This document shows, piece by piece, positions 8,219 to 17,092 of a stretch of 32,130 nt of DNA. The notes under the pieces are model-generated. The model saw only the letters and a program-made list of their open reading frames with translations, was not told the origin of the DNA and searched no databases. Source of the stretch: Candidatus Cloacimonadota bacterium. Its GTDB lineage: Bacteria; Cloacimonadota; Cloacimonadia; Cloacimonadales; TCS61. A program made the translations under genes and the position numbers. The stretch covers positions 1 to 32,130 of the forward strand of contig JAOZPK010000006.1 in NCBI GenBank assembly GCA_029932755.1, written 5' to 3'. Position 1 is the first letter of the stretch, and every line of letters begins with the position of its first letter.

Positions 8219-8947
8219 CTAATCCTTCATTGAATAAGTAATTTGGTTAATCGCTTTTACACTAAACTCATCAATATCGTTGATAATCTTATCTGCTCTG
8301 GACTGAAGACCACCTTTAATAATCATAGTCGGAATTGCAACAATAAGTCCGTATGCTGTGGTTCCCATAGCCATTGATATACCTTCTGTTAGAAGTCTGC
8401 TCTTATCAGCTTCCGGTGCATTAGCCAGTGAATCAAAAGCAGCAACCAAACCGAAGATAGTTCCAAGAAGTCCTATAAGAGTTGAAATTTGAGCAATGAT
8501 ATCGAACCAGAAAAGACCACCTTCAACATGAGGGATAGCCTGAAGACCAGCTTCATCGAAAGAGTTTTGCAAATGCTGTTTCAGTTGGACTCCTTTCTTA
8601 CCGGATTTAATACCGTCATTATAACCAAGAAGTCCATTCCAGAAGATGAACCCAAGCGTAGTTTTCTTGAATTGAGCACAAATACGTATTGCTTCTTCTA
8701 TCTGGTTATTTTTGATATAACCCTTTAACTTAAGATAAAATTGTTGTGTGTTCAATTTCTCTTTGATAGATAACTGCCAGTATTTGATAATCGCCAAGAT
8801 TAACGTAATGACCAGCAAAAATGAAATGATGTACATAAAAACACCACCATTAATAAACATATCTACAACATTCACCGCAGCTGAAAGACTACTTACACTA
8901 AAAAGTAAAACAACAAGCAAGAAAACTTTTAAAATATTGTTTTTCAT
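8219..8947 (-). CDS. ExbB/TolQ/MotA-family proton channel
   Basis: A 242-aa ExbB/TolQ family protein, the pentameric channel part of proton-driven motors. It opens with a signal-peptide-like stretch (1-24, ending SAA), as in long ExbB proteins. TM1 is near 33-55, a cytoplasmic loop holds the helical hairpin, TM2 is near 150-172 with STLIGLLGTIFGLVAAF, and TM3 is near 193-212 with MGTTAYGLIVAIPTMI. The conserved Thr and Gly-rich faces lining the ion path are present. GGGAGG lies just upstream of its ATG. It sits 12 nt after the 82-aa gene and 4 nt before the first ExbD-like gene, the usual exbB-exbD-exbD order of Agl-type clusters. Confidence 0.93.
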   Translation of the reverse strand: MKNNILKVFLLVVLLFSVSSLSAAVNVVDMFINGGVFMYIISFLLVITLILAIIKYWQLSIKEKLNTQQFYLKLKGYIKNNQIEEAIRICAQFKKTTLGFIFWNGLLGYNDGIKSGKKGVQLKQHLQNSFDEAGLQAIPHVEGGLFWFDIIAQISTLIGLLGTIFGLVAAFDSLANAPEADKSRLLTEGISMAMGTTAYGLIVAIPTMIIKGGLQSRADKIINDIDEFSVKAINQITYSMKD

Positions 8948-8959
8948 TCCCTACCTCCC

Positions 8960-9208
8960 CTAATATAACAACTTATTTGATTTTTTAAATTTATCAATTA
9001 CATTTAATTTCATATCGGTCTCCAGATCTGTCTCTTTACGCGGCATGATAGAAGAATTATCTGGTTTCCTGATCTCAATTTTGGTTTCTTCATCTAATTT
9101 ACTTTTTACTGTTTTAACATTAAACTTCTTTGATCTCACAGGTGTCTGACCAAATAGTGAGACAGAGAGGAGTAAAATAATTAATAACAGGACAATAATT
9201 TTTTTCAT
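8960..9208 (-). CDS. Small secreted protein of unknown function in the Exb/TPR operon
   Basis: An 82-aa protein that I do not recognise. It has a signal peptide (Lys-Lys, a long Leu/Ile run, probable cleavage after LFGQ near 21) and a short, highly charged, Lys/Glu/Asp-rich mature part of about 60 residues with no Cys and no second membrane segment. A GAGGG site precedes the ATG by 4 nt. It lies 58 nt after the 1456-aa TPR gene and 12 nt before exbB, so it is very likely part of the operon and may be a periplasmic accessory or assembly factor. Function cannot be read from the sequence. Confidence 0.75.
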   Translation of the reverse strand: MKKIIVLLLIILLLSVSLFGQTPVRSKKFNVKTVKSKLDEETKIEIRKPDNSSIMPRKETDLETDMKLNVIDKFKKSNKLLY

Positions 9209-9266
9209 CTTTTCCCTCTATTTTAGAATTAATCTTTATTTAGAAACAAATAAACTATCCTTTCTT

Positions 9267-12200
9267 TTACTCTGTCAACTTCTTTTTCGCACGGTAATTC
9301 ATTTCAAAGATAAGACCTTTGTATTCTTTACCGCCATTTACTTCAATTTCAATGGTATTCATCCCGGGTATCAACTCTTCAACAGAATACTCAAATGGCT
9401 GGATTTTTTTCAAACGATCATCAACTACAATACCTTTGTCCTCAACTATCAACTGATCATTTATCCAGATCGTAACTGTATTTTGACCAATACACTTCAA
9501 GCTGGCATTGATAACCTCTCCCGATATTTCAAACTCTTTTTTGAAGACTACTGTTTCAACATTATGTGAATCTATCACGGGATACCATATATCTACAGCT
9601 TCACTGCTTTCCATCCCATACATCTGAGCTTTGAAGAATTTAAAGTTAGAATGATTTGCCGGGATCCACTCATCTACATGAGTATCTTCAGCAGTAGAAT
9701 CACTTACTGTGGTTTCTGGGTTATTTAGTGTATCCGGAACACTTACCTCTATTCCTTCTGAAATTTCTTTTTTGGTCATCCAGCTGAAGTCTGAGACAAG
9801 AATAAGCTGTTCTGTAGTTTTGTGATAGGCAAATTTCTCTTCATCGAACTGCAGAGAAAGTGCAGCGGCAAATGTTACAGCGTTTTCCTTTGTAGCGCCA
9901 GATGGAATTTTAAAGATAATATTGTTCTTCCCGCTAGTAATATGCATTGAAGTAGATACATTATATTGAGGTAGTAATTCATCCCCTACATGGGTAAGTT
10001 CTTTTCTCATTTCTGCTTCTTTCTCAACCAATACATTATTTATATATATTTCCAAAGGTTGATTGAACGCATAAGTAATATTAAGTAATTCCGGTTTGAT
10101 TTCAGCTTCAATATCTTTCTTGATAAAGGTTGCGAATGTATCACTAACAATTATAGCATAGGCAGAATCAAAAACAACCTGTTCTGAAGCAATAGTTACA
10201 TTTTTCCATATCCCATAATTATATTGTACCGAAGCAAGATCGGTGATCGGTTTTCTATTACTCTTCCAACCATAAGTTGTGTAATAATATTCATGGATCT
10301 TTGGTTTTTCAATTCCGAGATCAACCAGACGATCATATGTTTTTTCAACCCATTCATCTGTATAATCCTTTCCTGTAGAGAAAGTTGTCAGAATAGTTTT
10401 ATACAATTGTACAGCCTTTTTCAGGAAGTTCAATTTGATCTGATTTCCATTGTTCATAATAGTATTTTTATACTGTTCCTGCTGAACAGGATTGGCAGTC
10501 ATCTGATCACTATTCAATTGATTTGAAATATCAAGGTAGTGCTGAATCTGTATGATTACAACTTCAGCAGCATAATCATAGGTTTGGGCAGCTACATATA
10601 GTGCCTCTGTACGATCTTCTATTTTTAGATCGTATTGCTTACCTTCCTGAATTAGTGCTATTATTTTTGCTGTCTCTTCATCCGCCATTTCCATCAGTTT
10701 AGGAATTCTTCTTTTACCTTCAACCAGATGTTTTTTCCACTCGGTAAGTTCATTTACCCTGATCAATTCATCTGGAGTTTTTGAAAGATAGCCACGCTGC
10801 ACTTTAGCAATTTCTTTATGGAATTTATCGCTGAATGTTGCATAATTATTATAGTAGGCAAAGTTATCATAAACAGCTTCTGTAGGAAGAGAGAGACCCT
10901 CTGCCAGATAATGTTTATCTAGTTCTTTAAATTCTTTGATCTTCTCGTACATCAATTCATACTGCTCTGCAACAAAGAAAGTATCAACTTCGACAATAAC
11001 CTTCTTTAATTTTTCAGCAGCAACTTTTACCAGCAGATCGATCGTTGGATCTTTTTTAAAAAGATAAGATGCTAACTCTTCGAATTTTTTATTTTCACCT
11101 CGATCATTATATATCTTAGCTACATTTACCAGGAAGTCATTAGCTTTTGGATGTTCCGGATAGAGCTTATCAAATAGTAGACTTAATTCAACTAGTTTGT
11201 TCTCGATTTCCAATTCAGCATAGATCCTATAGGCATTAAGGAAAATACTTGCTCTGTTATCTTCCCCTATGTCTAGCTTATCGGCATCATCATGGAGCTG
11301 CAGATACATCTGTGCGGCTCTTTCTTTTTCGTTATATTGTTCACCTTCGTAAAATCCAATGATCTGGAGTCGAAGTTTATATGCTTCATTAGATTCTTTG
11401 TATTTATTGATAAACTGCTTACGCAGGCTTTCGCTCTGATTCCAATCTTTTAAGGAATCTGTAATCGTCCAAGCACTGATATAAGCAGCAAGAACATCAT
11501 TTTTACTTTCTTTTTTAGAGGCAATATCAAGGTAGAGATCGATCGCTGTTTGATTTTGTCCTGCTTTCTGATAACTTTCGATAGCATTAACAATAAAGCC
11601 GGTACTTTTATCAGGATCAATATTTTCTAACTCTTTTGCCAGTCTCAAATATTCTTGGGCTGCCGTAGCAAAGTCTGCAGAATCGGTAAGAGTAGTAGCC
11701 TTAGCCTGCATTGTGGCCAGAATATTATTATTAAAGTTTTCCTTCTCATCTGGGGTTGCATATTTTACAGCTTCACGATAGAATTTTTCGGCATCATCAT
11801 AATTATTCTTATTTTGGCTTATCTCAGCGAGACGAGAATAGATGATTTTCTTAAGATCGTTTTCAACTTGATATTGAAGCACCATCTCAAAATCTGTAGA
11901 AGCTTCTTGGTAATCTTCTTTATTATAATGCAACTCTGCACGCTGATAGATGACCCTGATCAGTTCTTTTTCAGTTTGACTCCCTTTATCTTCGTAATTT
12001 TGAAGGAAATCCTGATATTGGTTCATAGCAGCTATAAACATAGAATCTAATCCGGCACGATCCAGTAACAGACCTCTTGTTGTATCAACATAGGCTTGTT
12101 GTTCAACTGTACTATCTAAGATAGCATAGATTCTCTCATAATTATAGAACTTAATTTCATGATAGTTATAGATCTTTGGAAAATCGGGATTTTTCTCAAT

Positions 12201-13637
12201 AAAATCGCTGATATTGTCGTTAGTTTCAAAATATAATCTCGGATTCTGTGAGTTTTCCGCTAATTCCTGGCTAAAATCAACAACACTTTTTTTGATCTTA
12301 TTTGTATACTCTTCGGTACTGAATTCTTCAAATTTAGAATAATTATCAACCAACTCTTTATATTGGAGATAATCCTCTTCTTCTTTAGATTGAGCAAAAA
12401 TATTATGATATTTTGGTTCCAGGAATTCATAGGCCACTTTGATGATCTCCAGTTGATCTGTAATATCCTCTCCCTTATTTGTCTGGTACCATGTTGAATC
12501 AGCTCTAAATTCTGTTGTCAGCCGTTCATACTGATCAATAATAAGCTCTTCAGCAGCAATACCCCGCCTGGTTCGATTAGGATTATTTGTATAGATCGTA
12601 ATTATGGAATCGACCATAGAAGGAGATTCAATGCTGCCCGGATATAAAGTGATGTATGCATTGTAGAGGTCGGCAGCTTGCATGGGTGCATTATATCTAT
12701 GCTTTAAGTTAATTGCTTTTAGTAAGATCTCTTTCCCGTAAGCGTCTGAGACAAAAGTATGGAAGATCTCTTTAGCCTTACTGGCTGCTTTAGAATATTG
12801 AACAAAATCTGTTCCATCATATTCAATTAGACTAAAAGCAATATTCTCAAGCGCATCAGCTTCAAAGAATGTAGCTTCGATCTGTAAGGAATCCGTATTA
12901 ATTATCTTCAATATCTCGGTGAAATCATCTATTGCATTGGTAAAATCACCCATTGTAAAATTTGTCCAAGCTCTTTGGAAAAGACCATAATTTTGCAGTT
13001 TATCATCTTTTTGCAGGGCTACTTTATCAAAATATTCCACCGATTTTTGAAAGTACTTTTGAGGAGTACGTGCATCCAAAGCCAGTTCAAAGTAAATAAT
13101 CCCTAATCTATAGAAAGCTTCCGTGTAATATTTTGATTCAGGGAATGTTTCAGTTAGCTCCAGGTGGGAATTGATAACATATTCAAGATTCTCTTCCGTG
13201 ATACGTAATGAATCCGGCCAATTCATAACCAGTGCAATATTATTTTGTCTGGCTTGATTACGTTTGTCAATTTCAGATTTGAAACCATAAAAGCCGATAT
13301 TATACAATACTACATCTTTATATAAGAAATTGTTATCCGCAACTAAAACTTTCTGATAGTAATCAGTTGTAATCCGGGGATCAGCTATATTTATTTCAGT
13401 GCTCATCTCAGCTAAGTTAAAATATAGAGTTGCCAACCCGGGTGACTCAAGATTATCAGCTACAAATCTGAGAGTACGATCATATACTTCTTTTTTATAA
13501 TTAACCTTTTCCTGATATTTATCTTTTAATTCACTTTTAAGATTCGGCGAAATCGCTTCATCAGTTTGAGCAACAACCGTAGAAATACTGAAGATGACAA
13601 TTAAGAATAATATGAAAAATCTATATTTACTGTTCAT
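9267..13637 (-). CDS. Very large periplasmic TPR protein with two C-terminal beta-sandwich domains
   Basis: This is a 1456-aa exported protein. A signal peptide (1-23, ending VVAQ) is followed by about 1,000 residues of helical tetratricopeptide-type repeats, with repeated [Y/A]xx[A/G]-type helices such as YNKEDYQEASTDF and YDDAEKFYREAVKYA. Two beta-rich regions end the protein, about 1139-1280 (with LEIYINNVLV and GKNNIIFKI) and 1327-1456 (with TVTIWINDQLIVED and GMNTIEIEV). They are joined by a Thr/Asp/Glu linker. Both look like galactose-binding-type jelly rolls. TPR scaffolds bind proteins, so it may link motor, peptidoglycan and outer membrane. Its ATG overlaps the stop of the preceding TPR gene by 11 nt, which indicates translational coupling. 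Ligand and exact partners are unknown. Confidence 0.82.
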   Translation of the reverse strand: MNSKYRFFILFLIVIFSISTVVAQTDEAISPNLKSELKDKYQEKVNYKKEVYDRTLRFVADNLESPGLATLYFNLAEMSTEINIADPRITTDYYQKVLVADNNFLYKDVVLYNIGFYGFKSEIDKRNQARQNNIALVMNWPDSLRITEENLEYVINSHLELTETFPESKYYTEAFYRLGIIYFELALDARTPQKYFQKSVEYFDKVALQKDDKLQNYGLFQRAWTNFTMGDFTNAIDDFTEILKIINTDSLQIEATFFEADALENIAFSLIEYDGTDFVQYSKAASKAKEIFHTFVSDAYGKEILLKAINLKHRYNAPMQAADLYNAYITLYPGSIESPSMVDSIITIYTNNPNRTRRGIAAEELIIDQYERLTTEFRADSTWYQTNKGEDITDQLEIIKVAYEFLEPKYHNIFAQSKEEEDYLQYKELVDNYSKFEEFSTEEYTNKIKKSVVDFSQELAENSQNPRLYFETNDNISDFIEKNPDFPKIYNYHEIKFYNYERIYAILDSTVEQQAYVDTTRGLLLDRAGLDSMFIAAMNQYQDFLQNYEDKGSQTEKELIRVIYQRAELHYNKEDYQEASTDFEMVLQYQVENDLKKIIYSRLAEISQNKNNYDDAEKFYREAVKYATPDEKENFNNNILATMQAKATTLTDSADFATAAQEYLRLAKELENIDPDKSTGFIVNAIESYQKAGQNQTAIDLYLDIASKKESKNDVLAAYISAWTITDSLKDWNQSESLRKQFINKYKESNEAYKLRLQIIGFYEGEQYNEKERAAQMYLQLHDDADKLDIGEDNRASIFLNAYRIYAELEIENKLVELSLLFDKLYPEHPKANDFLVNVAKIYNDRGENKKFEELASYLFKKDPTIDLLVKVAAEKLKKVIVEVDTFFVAEQYELMYEKIKEFKELDKHYLAEGLSLPTEAVYDNFAYYNNYATFSDKFHKEIAKVQRGYLSKTPDELIRVNELTEWKKHLVEGKRRIPKLMEMADEETAKIIALIQEGKQYDLKIEDRTEALYVAAQTYDYAAEVVIIQIQHYLDISNQLNSDQMTANPVQQEQYKNTIMNNGNQIKLNFLKKAVQLYKTILTTFSTGKDYTDEWVEKTYDRLVDLGIEKPKIHEYYYTTYGWKSNRKPITDLASVQYNYGIWKNVTIASEQVVFDSAYAIIVSDTFATFIKKDIEAEIKPELLNITYAFNQPLEIYINNVLVEKEAEMRKELTHVGDELLPQYNVSTSMHITSGKNNIIFKIPSGATKENAVTFAAALSLQFDEEKFAYHKTTEQLILVSDFSWMTKKEISEGIEVSVPDTLNNPETTVSDSTAEDTHVDEWIPANHSNFKFFKAQMYGMESSEAVDIWYPVIDSHNVETVVFKKEFEISGEVINASLKCIGQNTVTIWINDQLIVEDKGIVVDDRLKKIQPFEYSVEELIPGMNTIEIEVNGGKEYKGLIFEMNYRAKKKLTE

Positions 13638-15651
13638 TTCTTACTCTTTCCTGAAATTCTTTATACTCTTTATCCATGATCTGAGTCTGTTTAAAGAGAA
13701 TACTGAGTAAACTATATTGATATTGATCATTAGCGCACATGATCTCTTCCATTAAGCCAGATAAAGTATCATCGTAAATAAATTGCAGTCCTTCAAATTC
13801 TGCAATCATGATCTCTTTTTGATTACTCAATCTTTGAGCTATCATTTTATTGAAATTTTTGATCACATCCTTTTTCAAGGCCATAAGTTCTTTTTTATTT
13901 CTATCAATAGCAAATGCTTCATCCTGTATTAAATCCTGGAAATCATCAGATGGTTTTCCTTTAAACATGTATTGGGCAATAACATTTATCGATTCAAGAT
14001 TCTCTTCTATATTGTTTTGAGAATTTCGAATTGAGGGCAACATTTCTTCATGATCATTTTGGGTAGCAATCTCTTCAATTTCTCTCCAGGTATTAAGTAA
14101 ATTCTCCTGATGGATCTTTTCATAAGCTAAAGCTTTGGCAAAATCGTAATCTTTTCTAGAAAAATGGGGTCTATGCCCAAGGTAACTTAATACCTGCAGG
14201 GTTATGATAGATGAATCTGAAGAGGCGATCTCACGATCAAGAATATCTGGGATTCTTTTATTCGGCAACGTTTGTGCCAATAGAATTATCGCATCCATAT
14301 CGGCAATTGTACTGCTGTAAGACATATACTCTTCTTCTAGAATCTGCAACGTGGCAAGAGAATTAATATCAAGTCCTGTATATAAAGCTTCTAATGTATT
14401 ATTGGTCTGAGTCAGTGCATTTTCGATATTATCCGATTGAAGCTTAAGTTTATCCCACTCCTCTCCGGTAATATTTTTTTGGGTAAGCTGCCTTCTCAAT
14501 TTACTATATTTTTCTAAAAGACTGTATTTTGTGTTCATTGTTTCCATGAGAATATTATTGCGATTGATCATTTCTGAGAGAGTATTCTCAGCCTGATCAT
14601 AATTCCCTTGACCTTGCTCAGAGACCGCTACAAAGAATTTTGCAGAAGCAAAATACTGGCTTTTTATTGGTTTCTCGATTATTATATTGAAATAGGCAAT
14701 AGCTCTCTTATATTTTTTGTTACTATAATTCTGCATTGCAATTTCATATATTATTTCGTCTGGGATATCAACTTTGGAGTTTTCATAATAGTTGTCGTAA
14801 TAAGCTAAAGCCATTTCATAATCGTCATTAACTAAATGCAATCTGGCAAGTGAAATTAATATATATTCGTAATGTTCAACTTTTTTACTGTATCTATTTT
14901 CCAATAGAGAAAACTTCTCGATCGAGCTGGTCAGATCTTCGGTGAAATATGAGATAAGAGCGAGCATCGATTCTGATCTGAAGGCAAACTTTTTATCTTT
15001 TTTCAAGATGTTAAAGTAAGTTTCCGCTTCAGTGTACCTTGCAGTATTGTAGTAAGCCTGGGCCAGCCAGAAATTTTGCTGTAAAGATTTTTCGGCAATG
15101 TATTGATCAAAAATATCTATTAGTTCCTGGTCAAGCCCGGTAATAAAATAGATCTCTTCCAAAAGCAAAATGGTTGGATTCATAATTGCAGAACGGGGGT
15201 AGTCCTCAACTATTTCCTCTAACAATCCTTGAGCTTTTTCATAATCGTTCTTAATATAAGCCAGTTTGGCACGATAATAGAGAAGCTGATCTTGTAACTC
15301 AACCACATCTCCGTAAATAATTTTCTGCTCGCCAATTTTCAGTGCAACCTTTTTGATCAATTTTTCTTCGAACATGCGTTCAATAATTTTTGCAGTTTTA
15401 GAGAAAACTTTTTTCAGATTGGAAACCTTTCCTCTCTTATATAGCTCTCTTACGGCAGCTCTCTGCTGTAGGAGATTAAAGTAGTAGGAGATTTCCTCTT
15501 CTAGAATAGCTAATTCTCTCTTCTCTTCTTTCAGTTGTTCAATAAGAGGTTTCTCTTTTTCTACCGGTTTAAAAATGGAAGTAATATCTTCCTGGGCAAC
15601 TAAGGTTGACCCTAAAACCAGCAGTATTAACGCAAAAAATATTTTTTTCAT
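13627..15651 (-). CDS. Periplasmic TPR protein, 674 aa
   Basis: An exported helical repeat protein: signal peptide (1-19, ending LVAQ), a Lys/Glu-rich coiled-coil segment (about 30-110), TPR-like repeats (about 115-370, such as YTEAETYFNILKK and YKRAIAYFNIIIE), and a long helical C-terminal half likely to form coiled coils. No enzyme motif is visible. It follows the beta-barrel gene by 11 nt with no clear Shine-Dalgarno, and overlaps the start of the 1456-aa gene by 11 nt. The three genes are probably translated as a coupled set and their products probably act together. Similar TPR proteins accompany Agl/Glt-type machines; assignment to a particular Glt component would be a guess. Confidence 0.82.
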   Translation of the reverse strand: MKKIFFALILLVLGSTLVAQEDITSIFKPVEKEKPLIEQLKEEKRELAILEEEISYYFNLLQQRAAVRELYKRGKVSNLKKVFSKTAKIIERMFEEKLIKKVALKIGEQKIIYGDVVELQDQLLYYRAKLAYIKNDYEKAQGLLEEIVEDYPRSAIMNPTILLLEEIYFITGLDQELIDIFDQYIAEKSLQQNFWLAQAYYNTARYTEAETYFNILKKDKKFAFRSESMLALISYFTEDLTSSIEKFSLLENRYSKKVEHYEYILISLARLHLVNDDYEMALAYYDNYYENSKVDIPDEIIYEIAMQNYSNKKYKRAIAYFNIIIEKPIKSQYFASAKFFVAVSEQGQGNYDQAENTLSEMINRNNILMETMNTKYSLLEKYSKLRRQLTQKNITGEEWDKLKLQSDNIENALTQTNNTLEALYTGLDINSLATLQILEEEYMSYSSTIADMDAIILLAQTLPNKRIPDILDREIASSDSSIITLQVLSYLGHRPHFSRKDYDFAKALAYEKIHQENLLNTWREIEEIATQNDHEEMLPSIRNSQNNIEENLESINVIAQYMFKGKPSDDFQDLIQDEAFAIDRNKKELMALKKDVIKNFNKMIAQRLSNQKEIMIAEFEGLQFIYDDTLSGLMEEIMCANDQYQYSLLSILFKQTQIMDKEYKEFQERVRNEQ

Positions 15652-15662
15652 CTTTATAAAAT

Positions 15663-16649
15663 CTATTCTTGTAATAGTTTTCTAATTTCTTCTAACTCTT
15701 TTTCTGCCTGCTTCCTTCTCTGTCTGATCTGTTCTAACTCTTCATGCAGTGGGTTAGAATCTTCATTATACATCTCTTCACCCTCAGGTGATACTTTCTT
15801 AATTGCTCTCTGCTGGACACCTAAAGTCTTCTTTCTCTTCTCAGCAGCTTTTAATTCAGAAAACTTATCGAGGGTATACTTTAGATTAATAGCAATTTTT
15901 TTACTACCTTCATCACCTTTAATACCAAGAAAATCTTCAAGTTCGTACATGCCTGCTCTGAGTGTAAAGTTCTTATAAAAACCGTTCAAGCCAACATTTA
16001 TATTTTGACTATCCCATTCGACGTCAAGACCCCAAAAGCGGGATGGTTTAACATCCATTCCCATAAAAACACCACCAAAACTTTTAACGGTCTCTCCCTT
16101 ACCCTGAAATCTTCTCAGTCCCATTCCGAAATGGAAGGAAGTCTCCAGATAATCCATGGCCGGTATGCCGGTAATGATGACCAGAGATTTACTGATCGCC
16201 ATAAATGGAGAGTTGCTGATATAGTCCTGCGGATCGGTAAATTCATAACCCTGTTCAGCTAATTCTTCTTTTTCATAGTCGCTGACACTTGATAAAATAT
16301 TTGTCAGACCAAATGAGATTGCCGGCAAGGTCTCAGTTTCATTAATGAGGCGAAACTTAAGATTACCGAAAACACCTGCCGTGCTGGTATAGACAATGCC
16401 GATCTCGCCCCGGTCAAAGAGACCGAACCGAATAGAGCCTGCAAAGTCATACTCATTATAGCGTTCTTCCATTCCAACTATCATCCCATCACTAATAAAA
16501 TAGTTAGTATAGGAAATATCCAGCATTTTGTGCGGCAATACATACGCATCCGGTATGTTTATATTACCCAATGTAGAGTACGGCATGGAAAACAGTGCTA
16601 TATTGAACAAGCATAAGATACTTACAAACAATAAAACCCTTTTCTTCAT
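15663..16649 (-). CDS. Outer-membrane-type beta-barrel protein with C-terminal coiled coil
   Basis: A 328-aa exported protein opening the eight-gene block. A signal peptide (1-21) is followed by about 235 residues of alternating polar/hydrophobic strands rich in aromatic and Gly residues (for example FAGSIRFGLFDRGEIGIVY and FGMGLRRF), as in outer-membrane barrels. A highly charged helical tail (about 262-328, with ELEQIRQRRKQAEKELEEI) predicts a coiled coil. A barrel ending in a long coiled coil is unusual: the tail could reach into the periplasm and bind the TPR proteins or peptidoglycan. GGGGG lies 5 nt before the ATG. I cannot name a family; the barrel assignment rests on strand pattern only. 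Confidence 0.7.
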   Translation of the reverse strand: MKKRVLLFVSILCLFNIALFSMPYSTLGNINIPDAYVLPHKMLDISYTNYFISDGMIVGMEERYNEYDFAGSIRFGLFDRGEIGIVYTSTAGVFGNLKFRLINETETLPAISFGLTNILSSVSDYEKEELAEQGYEFTDPQDYISNSPFMAISKSLVIITGIPAMDYLETSFHFGMGLRRFQGKGETVKSFGGVFMGMDVKPSRFWGLDVEWDSQNINVGLNGFYKNFTLRAGMYELEDFLGIKGDEGSKKIAINLKYTLDKFSELKAAEKRKKTLGVQQRAIKKVSPEGEEMYNEDSNPLHEELEQIRQRRKQAEKELEEIRKLLQE

Positions 16650-16677
16650 AATAACCCCCGAGCTTAAAACGATTTTC

Positions 16678-16707
16678 TTTTTAACTTATTGACAATCTAT
16701 TCGTCAA
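16678..16707 (-). promoter_or_regulatory. Possible promoter of the Exb/TPR operon
   Basis: On the minus strand TTGACG (16702-16707) lies 18 nt from TAAAAA (16678-16683), about 30 nt upstream of the first ATG of the block. The -35 half is part of an inverted repeat, TTGAC at 16689-16693 and GTCAA at 16703-16707, which also gives a TTGACA facing yraN. The -10 is poor, so this is tentative. Confidence 0.35.
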
Positions 16708-16723
16708 GATTTTTCTTTAAATC

Positions 16724-17092
16724 ATGATTAATAATATTAAACGCATTGGTACTGAAGGAGAAAAAAAGGCAAAAGATTTTTTGATCTCAAATAATTATAA
16801 GATCATCAAAACAAATTTTCATTCTCCCTATGGCGAGATCGATATCATTGCCCAAGACGGTGAGATCTTAGTATTCATCGAAGTCAAAACACGATCCAGC
16901 GATCTGGATTCTGCTCTGAACAGCATTTCAATCTCCAAAAGAAAAAAGATCTCCAAAACAGCTTCCTATTTTCTTTCAAAAAATGACACTTTTTATGATG
17001 TGTTCACACGTTTTGATGTAATTATTATCCTGAACAGCAGAACTCATACATCATTAAAACATATCAAAGAAGCTTTTGTTCCCACTTTCTAG
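16724..17092 (+). CDS. yraN: YraN/UPF0102 family PD-(D/E)XK nuclease-like protein
   Basis: A 122-aa member of UPF0102 (YraN), a small family with a restriction-endonuclease-like fold resembling Holliday junction resolvases; its biological role is not settled. Core residues are present: the helix GTEGEKKAKDFL at the N-terminus, GEIDII with Glu38 and Asp40, and the FIEVKTR motif with Glu53 and Lys55, together forming the PD-(D/E)XK site. Length is typical. The ATG at 16724 gives the usual family N-terminus, but no good Shine-Dalgarno is seen. It is divergent from the Exb/TPR operon (74 nt between starts) and its usual partner genes (for example rnhB) are not adjacent. Confidence 0.9.
   Translation: MINNIKRIGTEGEKKAKDFLISNNYKIIKTNFHSPYGEIDIIAQDGEILVFIEVKTRSSDLDSALNSISISKRKKISKTASYFLSKNDTFYDVFTRFDVIIILNSRTHTSLKHIKEAFVPTF

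Noticed and set aside
5719..16649. Calling the cluster a Tol-Pal system
   Set aside because: No TolB beta-propeller, no Pal lipoprotein with an OmpA-like domain and no YbgC/YbgF pattern is present; two ExbD-type genes and large TPR proteins fit an Agl-like layout better.
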